Source: Mucilaginibacter celer (GTDB lineage: Bacteria; Bacteroidota; Bacteroidia; Sphingobacteriales; Sphingobacteriaceae). From it: 64,000 nucleotides of DNA. The DNA lies in contig NZ_CP032869.1 in NCBI RefSeq assembly GCF_003576455.2, forward strand, positions 3,968,001-4,032,000, read 5' to 3'. Position 1 is the first letter of the stretch. Each line of letters begins with the position of its first letter. Below the pieces are notes generated by a model. The model was not told the origin of the DNA, did no database searches, and saw only the letters and a program-made list of their open reading frames with translations. A program made the translations under genes and the position numbers. Shown here in pieces: positions 55,393-63,568 of the stretch.

Positions 55393-56200
55393 ATGAGCCT
55401 CCATATTTTAAACAAACTGTTTGTTATACTTTGCCTTTCGGGCCTGCTTGCATTAAAGCCAAATGTGCCCGAATGGAAAATTGAAAAGCACCTGCAATAT
55501 ACCCTCCGTTACACCGCGTTTGACGAGCCCGACAAACAACAGTACTTAAACCTGATTAATACCGGCGTAAAAAAGGTTAATACATTTTTTTTGCGGCAAC
55601 TATCAAAAACACTTTAACGTTTCCTTTTTTCCTGACAGGGCCGCTTTTGATCTCGCGCGGCGGCAAACAACTCATCAGCCCGATTATAAATCAGAATGCT
55701 GGCTGGTGGCCGTTGGCGGTGGCCGCAGCATCAATATCATCTCGCCCAAAACCTGGGATAAAGAACCCTGCGATTCGAGGTATACCGATTATGCCGACAG
55801 AGTTAAAACACAAAAGCTGATAACCCACGAGCTGGTACATGTATACCATGGCCAGCTAAACCCGCAAACCGACCTTGAACACATGAAAATAGACTGGTTT
55901 ACAGAAGGCCTGGCCTATTATGCTTCGGGCCAATTGGATGCCGCCGATATAAAAGATATCAAAGCGGCCATAGCACAAAATAAGCTACCCAAAAATCTGG
56001 ACGCTCTGTCAAATTTCGGACTTATTAATTTGAGGTACAGTATCTCGGGAAGTGTTGTTCAATACATTAATTATAAATATGGTCGTGCAAAACTAAAAGC
56101 TCTGTTATCCTACACCCAAAATAGCGAAATACTAACAGCTCTTAAAATCACCCCAGCCCGGTTGCTGGCCGATTGGAGAAATTATCTGCATGGATTATAA
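55393..56200 (+). pseudogene. Frameshifted gluzincin (HExxH) metallopeptidase gene
   Basis: The first reading frame (55393-55617) encodes a signal peptide (LFVILCLSGLLA) and continues to a stop at 55617. From the 8-T run at 55585-55592 onward the protein continues in the frame one base ahead: CGNYQKHFNVSFFPDRAAF, then KSECWLVAVGGGRS, and the zinc motif HELVH (first His codon at 55826) with the downstream EGLAYYASG that supplies the third ligand Glu. Removing one T would restore a single protein of about 268 residues. The domain looks like a gluzincin (peptidase MA-like) of unknown substrate. The break could be a true mutation, a phase-variable switch, or a sequencing error. A separate start inside (GTG near 55706) would lack the signal peptide. 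Confidence 0.8.
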
Positions 56201-56449
56201 TTTTACAAAAAGTAAATCGCTACATATAACAACATATTAATTGATATCTCAACTCCTACTATCAAAAACAACGTACAAATACGTTATATAAAATATAGGT
56301 ATTTATACGCCGCAGCGCCTTATAAAACAAAGCTAACTTTACCATTATCCAAAAAATACACACCTGCTTTCTACTACCAGAAAAAAAGAGCAGAAGAACA
56401 CGAATAAACTAATGAGCAATAATTAACAATGTATCACTATTTATCATTA

Positions 56450-56482
56450 TTTGCCATTATCGAAATAATATCTCTACCTTTC
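56450..56482 (+). promoter_or_regulatory. Promoter of the lipoprotein/sensor cluster
   Basis: TTTG (56450-56453) and TACCTTTC (56475-56482) are 21 bases apart, matching Bacteroidota -33 and -7 spacing; the -7 box has one mismatch to TAnnTTTG. It lies 25 bases before the ATG at 56508. The remaining gap 56201-56449 is AT-rich and shows no other feature. Confidence 0.55.
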
Positions 56483-56507
56483 TTAAACAATAAAACCTAA
56501 TTATATC

Positions 56508-57065
56508 ATGAAAAAACACGACCCTCGTTTTATCAAGCTATTTTACCTTGCCGTTATAGCCGGCTCATTACTGTTTATGACATCATGCAAGCAGGCTACC
56601 AAATTTGCACAGGTAAAATACACCGCCGCCCAGGTTAACCACTGGCTCGACTCGGCGAAAACCGACAATTTTATTTTCCAGTTTTACACGCCCAATGCTG
56701 ATGATCCAAAACATCCTTATCAACTGGTGTCTTATGTAATTGATACTGCAGGCAATTATCTTAATGCCCTGCACCCTGATACCCTGGGTATTGCGAAAGA
56801 CACTACGATATGCCTTACCGGTAAAGCAGTTTTAGGTAACACTTACCTTACCAAAAAAGCCATCATAGCGATCATATCAACGGATAGCGGCAAAAAACGC
56901 GATTATGACTATCTTACATTTACGCCTAAAATAATGGCTTCAAACCAACATGTTGTATACGCCATAGGCCTGGTAAAAAATGATATGCCTATTGATTACC
57001 GCGATGCCGATACGGGTAACGGCGATATCGATTCAAACCCGTCGCCTCCGGCAAAATTGCCATAG
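56508..57065 (+). CDS. Hypothetical lipoprotein
   Basis: The 185-residue protein has a lipoprotein signal (LAVIAGSLLFMTSC). The body is beta-rich (NFIFQFYTPNADDPKHPYQLVSYVIDTAGNYL; YDYLTFTPKIMASNQHVVYAIGLV) and ends in a Pro-rich tail (SNPSPPAKLP). I recognise no family. It is the first gene of a plus-strand cluster with a 7-TM protein, histidine kinase and response regulator, 21 bases before the next start, so it may be an accessory sensor. Confidence 0.7.
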   Translation: MKKHDPRFIKLFYLAVIAGSLLFMTSCKQATKFAQVKYTAAQVNHWLDSAKTDNFIFQFYTPNADDPKHPYQLVSYVIDTAGNYLNALHPDTLGIAKDTTICLTGKAVLGNTYLTKKAIIAIISTDSGKKRDYDYLTFTPKIMASNQHVVYAIGLVKNDMPIDYRDADTGNGDIDSNPSPPAKLP

Positions 57066-57086
57066 TATTAGAAGACACAGTTTAAC

Positions 57087-57755
57087 GTGGTTGAATTAAT
57101 AAAAAGTATAGCTGACTGGTCGGAGGTTTGGGCTTTGCTCATTCCTTTGGCCATTTTGTTTTTCAAGAAAAAACAGCCGGTTTTCAGCAAACCGGTAGTG
57201 GCATATATATGGGTAGCATTAATAATCAACACCATAATTGATACCGTATGGAAATTAAAACTGGTGTTGCCGCCCCCCTATAACACCAACAATTATTTAT
57301 ATAACTTACATTCGGTTATCAGGCTTTTACTGTTCAGTTCATTTTTCATCAGGCTAAACCAACCATTTTTATCGCGGACCAAACGGGTAGTTCCTTTTGT
57401 ATTTTTAGCACTGGTATTGATCAATTTCAGTTTTTATCAAAACTTTTTTGATTACGGACACCTAAGCAGTCGCCTGCTCTCGTTCGAAGCGGTAATTATG
57501 ATGTTTTACTGCATGCAGTATTACCTGTTTAAAATAACCGAAGATGAGGAACCCGGCAAAAAACAGCCCGACTTTTGGATAGTTACCGGTATAGGTATTT
57601 ATTATACGGTAAACTTTTTTATCTTTTTGCTTTACAACCAGTTAACCCTGCGCCTTCATAATTTTGCCATAAGCCTGTGGAACATCCACAATTTTACATA
57701 TACCATTTTATGTATATTTATAGCAAAAGGCCTTTATGAATCAAACGAACGATGA
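57087..57755 (+). CDS. Seven-helix membrane protein, putative sensor module
   Basis: Read from GTG 57087, the 222-residue protein has seven hydrophobic helices (VWALLIPLAILFF; YIWVALIINTIIDTVW; VIRLLLFSSFFI; FVFLALVLINFSFY; FEAVIMMFYCMQYYLF; WIVTGIGIYYTVNFFIFLLY; FTYTILCIFIAKGLY) with short loops. No family is recognised; the layout resembles seven-TM sensor modules fused to kinases in other bacteria. Its end overlaps the start of the histidine kinase gene by 20 bases, strongly indicating translational coupling and joint function. Confidence 0.75.
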   Translation: MVELIKSIADWSEVWALLIPLAILFFKKKQPVFSKPVVAYIWVALIINTIIDTVWKLKLVLPPPYNTNNYLYNLHSVIRLLLFSSFFIRLNQPFLSRTKRVVPFVFLALVLINFSFYQNFFDYGHLSSRLLSFEAVIMMFYCMQYYLFKITEDEEPGKKQPDFWIVTGIGIYYTVNFFIFLLYNQLTLRLHNFAISLWNIHNFTYTILCIFIAKGLYESNER

Positions 57756-58527
57756 TATTAAGCTCCTGCTTTTTATGGGGATAGCAGTTATGCTTTCGTT
57801 ATTCGCAAGTATATTGCTTATTTTTATCTTCTTTCAGCGCAAAAAATACCAGTATCATAAAAACATACAAAAGCTGCATCAAACCCAGCAAAACCAATTA
57901 ATTGAGGCCGCCGTACGAAGCGAAGAAACCGAGCGCCATCGCATTGCCGAAGAGCTGCACGACGAGGTAGGTGCTATACTATCATCGGCTAAACTGCACT
58001 TTCAGGGCGTTAAAATTACCGCCGATAAAAATAACGCCCCCCGGTACGAAAAAGGCCAGGAACTGCTTGACGGTGCCATTAAACAGGTGCGCGGCATTTC
58101 GCACAACCTGCACTCGAGTATTTTGAAGGAGTTTGGTTTAAATGAAGCCATAAGGCACTTTGCCGAAAAAATAGCGCTGCACGATGTAATCAAGATCACC
58201 ACTTACCTGGATGGTGCGTACGCCCCGCTAAATGCCGAAAACGACATGAGCATTTACCGCATGGTGCAGGAACTGATGAACAATATTATTAAACACGCTG
58301 TACCTAAAAATATCAATATTACATCAGTGTATGGCGATGGCATGCTAAACATTAGTATTTTTCATGATGGCAAAGGCCTTGCCCATGAAGAATACGAAGC
58401 TTTTAAGTTTAACAAAAACGGGATGGGTTTAAAAGCCATACAAACCCGCATTATATTGTTAAAGGGCGAACTCAGTTTTTCAAAAAAAGAAGACGGATAT
58501 TACGTTGACATGAGTATCCCTGCATAA
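57736..58527 (+). CDS. NarX-type sensor histidine kinase
   Basis: The 263-residue kinase has one N-terminal membrane helix (LLLFMGIAVMLSLFASILLIFIFF), a coiled-coil linker, a HisKA_3 domain with His about 75 (RIAEELHDEVGAILSSAK) and an HATPase domain (MVQELMNNIIKHAVP; GMGLKAIQTRI). It has almost no sensory part of its own, so the overlapping 7-TM gene may be its sensor. It phosphorylates the response regulator encoded 33 bases downstream. Confidence 0.92.
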   Translation: MNQTNDDIKLLLFMGIAVMLSLFASILLIFIFFQRKKYQYHKNIQKLHQTQQNQLIEAAVRSEETERHRIAEELHDEVGAILSSAKLHFQGVKITADKNNAPRYEKGQELLDGAIKQVRGISHNLHSSILKEFGLNEAIRHFAEKIALHDVIKITTYLDGAYAPLNAENDMSIYRMVQELMNNIIKHAVPKNINITSVYGDGMLNISIFHDGKGLAHEEYEAFKFNKNGMGLKAIQTRIILLKGELSFSKKEDGYYVDMSIPA

Positions 58528-58560
58528 TATTAAAACATTTACCATTCAATATTTAAGGCG

Positions 58561-59208
58561 ATGAAAAACATCAAAATAGCCATAGCCGACGACTATACCA
58601 TTTTTAGAGATGGCCTGAAGGTAGGCCTTGCAACCGACGACAACCTTGAAGTAATACTGGAGGCCGGCGACGGCGAAGACCTGCTGAAAGGCATTGAAAA
58701 CAACCGCCCTGATGTAATTATTATGGACCTCAAGATGCCCGTTTTGGATGGCATGGAAGCAACCAAACTCATTAAAAAGAAATATCCCGATATAAAAATT
58801 GTAGTGGTAACCATGTACGATGATGAAAAGTTTGTGATACACCTGATGGAAATTGGCGCCAACGGCTACCTGCTAAAAAATGCCGATGCCGACGAGATTA
58901 GGCGGGCGGTATACTCGGTGCACGAAACCGGCTATTATTTTAATAATGTGGTGAGTAATGCACTCCTTAAAAAGCTGGTAATAAAAGGTAACATCAAACC
59001 ATCGTTTAACGAAGGCGTGCAGCTTACCGAACGTGAGCAGGATGTTTTAAAACTGATATGTGCCGAAAAAACAGCAGCTGAAATGGGACAACAACTTTTT
59101 CTCAGTCCGCGATCTGTTGAGGGCATCAGGCAGCGGCTTATTGACAAGGTTGGTGTGCGAAATACTGCCGGATTGGTGATGTTTGCGGTTAAAAACGGCA
59201 TGATATAA
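58561..59208 (+). CDS. NarL/LuxR-family response regulator
   Basis: The 215-residue protein has a receiver domain (IAIADDYTIFRDG; phospho-acceptor Asp about 56 in IIMDLKMPVLDG; VTMYDDEKFV) and a LuxR helix-turn-helix (LTEREQDVLKLICAEKTAAEMGQQLFLSPRSVEGIRQRLIDK). It is the partner of the kinase 33 bases upstream. Targets are unknown. Confidence 0.93.
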   Translation: MKNIKIAIADDYTIFRDGLKVGLATDDNLEVILEAGDGEDLLKGIENNRPDVIIMDLKMPVLDGMEATKLIKKKYPDIKIVVVTMYDDEKFVIHLMEIGANGYLLKNADADEIRRAVYSVHETGYYFNNVVSNALLKKLVIKGNIKPSFNEGVQLTEREQDVLKLICAEKTAAEMGQQLFLSPRSVEGIRQRLIDKVGVRNTAGLVMFAVKNGMI

Positions 59209-59455
59209 ACCCCGGCGACCACTAAAACTCCTAAAAAACTCAATAAAACGCAAATTAAACACAGAAAATCACTACAAATAAAAAAAGACACAAATTTAAC
59301 GCTATTAAATCGATCAAAAATCAAACTATTTTAAATTAAACCACAAATAATCAACTACAAGAAAAAAAATCACACAACAAACAGTAAAAAATTATAAAAA
59401 TTACAATACTGATTAATACTTTTACATTAAAAGTTGACAATTACGGGTAATTTTA

Positions 59456-60151
59456 ATGAAGAAAAACATCCAGTGCGATAACAATACGTGTTTTTTATGT
59501 AAAAGCTGCATTAAAGAGTGGATTCCGGCGATAGCAGCCAATAAAAAAAACTTTGCGGTAAAGAAGGGGCAGGTTATTTTCAGCGAAGGTGATCCGGTAT
59601 CAGGAATTTACTTTGTTTACGAAGGCAACGTAAAGGTGCATAAAAAATGGGGGACTGATAAAGAACTCATTATCCGCTTTGCTAATAAGGGTGCCATTTT
59701 TGGTCATCGCGTGCTGGGCAAACATGCTACCCACTACCCTATCTCGGCTACTGCGCTCGAGCCGGGCATTATCTGCTACATCGACATGGCTTTTTTTGAA
59801 GCTACCTTAAAAGTAAATCCACAGTTTACTTACGAGTTAATGCTGTTTTTTGCCGATGAACTACAGGAAGCCGAGCGCAAAATGCGTAACCTTGCCCACA
59901 TGCCGGTGAAAGGCCGTGTAGCTCAGGCCCTTATATCATTAAACGAGCAATTTGGCATCAACCCGGAAGGTCATATCAATGTTGAACTTACCCGCCAGGA
60001 TCTGGCCTCATACGCCGGTGCCACTTACGAAACCGTATTCAGGGTGGTGAATGAATTAATACAGGAAAAATTGATCAGTACCAACGGAAAGAAGATAAAT
60101 ATATTGAACTATGAGGGGTTGTTTGGGTTGACGTTGGATACGGAGGTGTGA
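59456..60151 (+). CDS. Crp/Fnr-family regulator with FNR-like N-terminal cysteines
   Basis: The 231-residue protein has an N-terminal Cys cluster (Cys7, 12, 15 and 18 in QCDNNTCFLCKSCIKEW), a cyclic-nucleotide-binding-like domain (KKGQVIFSEGDPVSGIYFVYEGNVKVHKKW) with another Cys near 107, and a Crp-type winged helix (MPVKGRVAQALISL; LTRQDLASYAGATYETVFRVVNELI). The Cys spacing and the internal Cys recall FNR proteins that bind a [4Fe-4S] cluster and sense oxygen; this is an inference. A 247-base AT-rich leader precedes it. Confidence 0.88.
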   Translation: MKKNIQCDNNTCFLCKSCIKEWIPAIAANKKNFAVKKGQVIFSEGDPVSGIYFVYEGNVKVHKKWGTDKELIIRFANKGAIFGHRVLGKHATHYPISATALEPGIICYIDMAFFEATLKVNPQFTYELMLFFADELQEAERKMRNLAHMPVKGRVAQALISLNEQFGINPEGHINVELTRQDLASYAGATYETVFRVVNELIQEKLISTNGKKINILNYEGLFGLTLDTEV

Positions 60152-60165
60152 AAAGAGAAATCATC

Positions 60166-60627
60166 CTACTCATTAGCAAGCCTCATAATTTCGTCAACTA
60201 TAGCCAACGAGTAATGAAAATTGGTGTTCTGAATTTTATCTAATATTGATTTTACATCCGGAATAATCCCTTTCTTTTTTGCTTTTACCAAAAGTCCCAA
60301 TGTGCCCGTTACGTTTAAATTTAACTTTCTTGCTTTCTTTCTGGCCTTATCATCATCCAATACTATTAATGAGGGCGGCGATTCTATTGCTAAGGCTATA
60401 GCACTTGCCTCGCCTTTATCAATATCCAAACTTGCCTGAAAATATAGATTTTCAACTTCCTTTACAATAATCCAATCCGGCAGAGGGCTTCCAAATTCAT
60501 CTGCTATTATTTGCGTTGTGAGTACGTTGCCGAAAAGTGACTTCAAAAGTTCTAACTCACCAATTTTATCCAGCAAAATAAAACAGGTGGTGTCGGCTAT
60601 TACAACCTCATATATTTTCTGCATCAC
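60166..60627 (-). CDS. DUF3368 PIN-like toxin
   Basis: The 153-residue protein has the PIN fold acidic residues: Asp in VIADTTCFILLDKIGELELL, Glu/Asp in DKGEASAIALAIE, and the LIVLDDDKARKKARKLNL motif. DUF3368 proteins are PIN-like ribonuclease toxins paired with UPF0175 antitoxins. Its start overlaps the antitoxin gene end by 20 bases. MM at the start gives two possible Met; either fits. RNA cleavage is inferred. Confidence 0.88.
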   Translation of the reverse strand: MMQKIYEVVIADTTCFILLDKIGELELLKSLFGNVLTTQIIADEFGSPLPDWIIVKEVENLYFQASLDIDKGEASAIALAIESPPSLIVLDDDKARKKARKLNLNVTGTLGLLVKAKKKGIIPDVKSILDKIQNTNFHYSLAIVDEIMRLANE

Positions 60628-60835
60628 TTAACATTTCAGACACCTGATAATTCAAAAGCGATACACCATAATCCGATAGTAAATCAGCGAACGTGCGTTT
60701 AGACAAACCCGCCATTTCCGCAGCCTGGCCAAGCGATAATTTACCCGACTCGTATAATTTGGCCGCAATAAATCTTATGGTATCGTATTGCTGTTCTCCA
60801 AGGCTATCCGGAACCTGTAATGTTAACGTAGTCAT
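60608..60835 (-). CDS. UPF0175 antitoxin
   Basis: From ATG 60835 the 75-residue protein reads MTTLTLQVPDSL and contains AAKLYESGKLSLGQAAEMAGLSKRTFADLLSDYGVSLLN, the UPF0175 helix-turn-helix signature. It should bind and neutralise the overlapping DUF3368 protein and repress the pair. An earlier TTG at 60850 is in frame but not needed. Confidence 0.88.
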   Translation of the reverse strand: MTTLTLQVPDSLGEQQYDTIRFIAAKLYESGKLSLGQAAEMAGLSKRTFADLLSDYGVSLLNYQVSEMLSDAENI

Positions 60836-60872
60836 ATAGTAAATATACAAATTTTAACAAAAGATCATCACC

Positions 60873-61814
60873 TCACCCCGCCAAATTCCTCACCTCTACC
60901 GGCGATAATGCCGTTTGCTTTTTAAAAAAGTTTGAAAAATGCGAGAGCTGCTCAAAACCCAGACTATATGCTATTTCCGAGATATTCCAATCGGTTTGCC
61001 GCAGTAATATACGGGCCTCCTGGATGAGGCGGGCGGCAATATGCTCGGTTGTGGTTTTGCCAGTACTTTCTTTTAAAACTTTATTGAGATGGTTGCTGTG
61101 TACGGCCAGCCTGTCGGCATAATCTTTAGCGGTACGCAGGGCAATCTTTTGATCGGGCGAGGCTATCGGGAACTGTCTCTCCAGTAGCTCGATAAACAAT
61201 GATGATACTCTTGCTGAAGCATTGTGCGAGTTGTTATAGGTGGTTAGCGGCTGTAGCTTTTGCCCGTAATGAATCAGCTCGAGCACATAGTTCCTGATCA
61301 GATCGTATTTATACAGGTAATCTGAAGCTATTTCCTGCTGCATTTTTAAAAAGATGGCAGCTATTTCATCAGCCTGCTCATCACTAAGCAAAAACACGGG
61401 GCAACCTCCGGGACTAAATATCGGCAATGCATCCAACACCACGCCGCTTTTTGATTGCACCAGAAACTCATCAGTAAAAATGCAAAAATGGCCGGATTGA
61501 TTCAGATCCTGCGGTTGCCAACTGTACGGAATTTTTGGCGTGCCAAATACCAGTGCATTTTTTTCGATATGGATCACTTTATCAGCGTATTCGGCAATAT
61601 TGTGCCCCTGTACCAGGTTTATTTTATAGTATAAACGGCGATTATAGGGTACATGTCCGGGCTCCTTTTTTATCCGCTCAAAAATTTCTTTAACATTAAA
61701 TACGTTAAAGTGCCCTATCTCCTTATTAATTCCGGCAGGCAATAACGATTCGACCGTACTATTTGCAAAAGCGGCGGCATTTTTATAAAAGTCTTCTACA
61801 GTTACAGTTTTCAT
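60873..61814 (-). CDS. AraC-family transcriptional regulator
   Basis: The 313-residue protein has an N-terminal cupin-like sensing part (YYKINLVQGHNIAEYADKVIHIEKNALVFGTPKIPYSW) and a C-terminal AraC domain (TAKDYADRLAVHSNHLNKVLKESTGKTTTEHIAARLIQEARILLRQTDWNISEIAYSLGFEQLSHFSNFFKKQTALSPVEVR). It is divergent from the SDR gene at 62057, and the gap holds a perfect palindrome, so it probably regulates that gene. Confidence 0.92.
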   Translation of the reverse strand: MKTVTVEDFYKNAAAFANSTVESLLPAGINKEIGHFNVFNVKEIFERIKKEPGHVPYNRRLYYKINLVQGHNIAEYADKVIHIEKNALVFGTPKIPYSWQPQDLNQSGHFCIFTDEFLVQSKSGVVLDALPIFSPGGCPVFLLSDEQADEIAAIFLKMQQEIASDYLYKYDLIRNYVLELIHYGQKLQPLTTYNNSHNASARVSSLFIELLERQFPIASPDQKIALRTAKDYADRLAVHSNHLNKVLKESTGKTTTEHIAARLIQEARILLRQTDWNISEIAYSLGFEQLSHFSNFFKKQTALSPVEVRNLAG

Positions 61815-61882
61815 ACGCTAATTTCCATTAATGCTAACAAAGCTATCGATTAAAAACGAAACAGGTAAACAGCCTGGTCAGC

Positions 61883-61901
61883 GGTGAGTCATATACTCAC
61901 C
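61883..61901. promoter_or_regulatory. Palindrome in the AraC-SDR divergent gap
   Basis: GGTGAGT (61883-61889) and ACTCACC (61895-61901) are perfect 7-base complements with a 5-base spacer. A second, weaker dyad GGTAAA-N6-TTTACC lies at 62005-62022, and a -7-like TACCTTTA at 62031-62038 precedes the SDR start. The palindrome could be a regulator site, although AraC proteins more often bind direct repeats. Confidence 0.45.
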
Positions 61902-62056
61902 ACCCATTACACTAAAATACAAGCAGTTAAAACCACAAACACCAGTATAATCACCCACCGTTCAGTATCCGTTATTTGAATTTGATAAACAATGGATTGA
62001 AATCGGTAAACGTTGATTTACCACCCACCCTACCTTTATCAAATAAAATATCAATA

Positions 62057-62839
62057 ATGAAACTCAACAACAACACTATCCTTATAACCGGAGGCACAAG
62101 CGGCTTCGGCCTTGAATTTGCATCCAAATTATTGGCTTTAGGCAATACCATAATCATAACAGGCCGTAACCAGGCAAAACTTGATGAAATAAATAAAAAA
62201 CTGCCCGGCGTGCACACTTTTAAAAGCGATGTAAGTGATGCCGGGGCTATCGAACAACTTTATAAACAAGTAAGCGCTCAGTTCCCCTCGCTTAATGTCC
62301 TGATCAATAATGCAGGCGAAATGCGGGCAATCAGCCTTAATGATGCATCAACCGGCTTGCGCGATCTTACCCGCGAGGTTGAGATTAATTTAATGGGGCC
62401 TATGCGTATGGTGCAACAGTTTTTGCCCTTGTTAAAACAACAAAACGAAGCTGCTATTATGAATGTAACATCGGGCATAGCTTTGATGCCGTTCCCGGTT
62501 TCGCCAATTTATGGAGCCACCAAATCAGGTTTACGATCATACACCAAATCATTAAGGGTGCAGTTAAAAAACAGCCGGGTTAAAGTTTTTGAGCTGATAG
62601 CCCCGGGATCAAGTACACCGTTAAACGATCAGTTTATGGATATGGATGGCATTAACGCAAACCTGATGATGGATCCGGGCAAGCTGATTGATATGGCAAT
62701 TGCAGGTTTGGGTAAGGACAAGTTAGAGATTTATCCCGGCTTAGCCCGTGTAATGAAAATAATGAGCAGGCTTGCTCCGGGCTTTTTACTTAAGCAGGCA
62801 AGTAAGGTTGGCGCAAAGTTTATGGAAACAGCGGGATAA
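62057..62839 (+). CDS. SDR-family oxidoreductase (DltE-like)
   Basis: ATG 62057 gives a 260-residue protein starting MKLNNNTILITGGTSGFGLEFA, placing the cofactor motif TGGTSGFG near the N-terminus as expected; a reading from 61976 adds 27 unrelated residues. NNAG, the Ser in VTSGIALMPFPVSP and YGATK (YxxxK) are present. INLMGPMRMVQQFLPLL is typical of the DltE-like branch. The substrate is unknown; it is probably controlled by the divergent AraC regulator. Confidence 0.9.
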   Translation: MKLNNNTILITGGTSGFGLEFASKLLALGNTIIITGRNQAKLDEINKKLPGVHTFKSDVSDAGAIEQLYKQVSAQFPSLNVLINNAGEMRAISLNDASTGLRDLTREVEINLMGPMRMVQQFLPLLKQQNEAAIMNVTSGIALMPFPVSPIYGATKSGLRSYTKSLRVQLKNSRVKVFELIAPGSSTPLNDQFMDMDGINANLMMDPGKLIDMAIAGLGKDKLEIYPGLARVMKIMSRLAPGFLLKQASKVGAKFMETAG

Positions 62840-63025
62840 AATTAAAAACCAAATACCAAATTTGTTCCGATACCCAACATGCTAAGTGCTAAATCTATGT
62901 GAGGCTGATATTATATAGTTTCATTTTTATGTTTTAAATACATCTTTCATTCAGTTATAAAAGCCATACGAGGATACGAAGACGCCGGGAAAGTTTAGCG
63001 ACTCCGCATGCAAAAAAGCTGTGCC

Positions 63026-63484
63026 CTATTTTGCTGCTTCTAAATCCAAAACCACGGCTTTACACCCGCCGGCACAAACACAGGCTTTGCCTACGCATTT
63101 GTTCATTTGCCATAAATCGAGGTTGCGGATGGTTTGGCTGGCAGTTTCCTGCAGGATGTCGCTTGTTAATGTTACATGGAGCGGTGGATGCGAGGGGATG
63201 TTGGCCAGTTTAATGCCAAACCGGGCAGCTGCGGTCTTATCTATATGGTCTGTATCTAATGATCGGGTAACGATATACCTGATTCCCAAATCCGCCAGCT
63301 TTTCGATAACCGGGGCCGACAAATCATCGCCTGTAAAAACAATTGCGGCATCCTTCCCATCTGCAAACATTGCCGTTTCTATATCAAGCGCGTTCGAGAT
63401 CAGCGTAATCTCGTGTTTTTTGCGGTTGGCAATAGCCAAAAATTCTTTTTCAAAAGGTTTAATACTGTAGGCTATCGCTTTCAT
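63026..63484 (-). CDS. D-lactate dehydrogenase relative lacking the NAD-binding domain
   Basis: The 152-residue protein begins like Bacteroidota D-lactate (2-hydroxyacid) dehydrogenases: MKAIAYSIKPFEKEFLAIAN, ALDIETAMFADGKDAAIVFTGDDLSAPVIEKLADLGIRYIVTRSLDTDHIDK, and FGIKLANIP at about residue 98. It then jumps to sequence like the C-terminal part of those enzymes, HVTLTSDILQETASQTIRNL, plus a Cys-rich tail NKCVGKACVCAGGC. The roughly 200-residue Rossmann domain with the NAD motif and catalytic Arg and Glu seems missing, leaving only the split substrate domain. It cannot be a normal dehydrogenase. It may be a decayed gene or a protein reused for another role. It is 84 bases downstream of a Crp/Fnr gene on the same strand. 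Confidence 0.75.
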   Translation of the reverse strand: MKAIAYSIKPFEKEFLAIANRKKHEITLISNALDIETAMFADGKDAAIVFTGDDLSAPVIEKLADLGIRYIVTRSLDTDHIDKTAAARFGIKLANIPSHPPLHVTLTSDILQETASQTIRNLDLWQMNKCVGKACVCAGGCKAVVLDLEAAK

Positions 63485-63568
63485 CCCTTACTTGTTTTAC
63501 CATGGGCAAAGCTATAACCATGCGCGCGGTTAATGAATGAGCAACATCACGCCAAAAAGTGACTGCCG

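Noticed and set aside
55706..56200. Metallopeptidase downstream part as an independent gene
   Set aside because: The coding frame extends upstream of 55706 with matching protein sequence back to the T-run, and this start would remove the signal peptide, so it is better seen as the second half of a broken gene.
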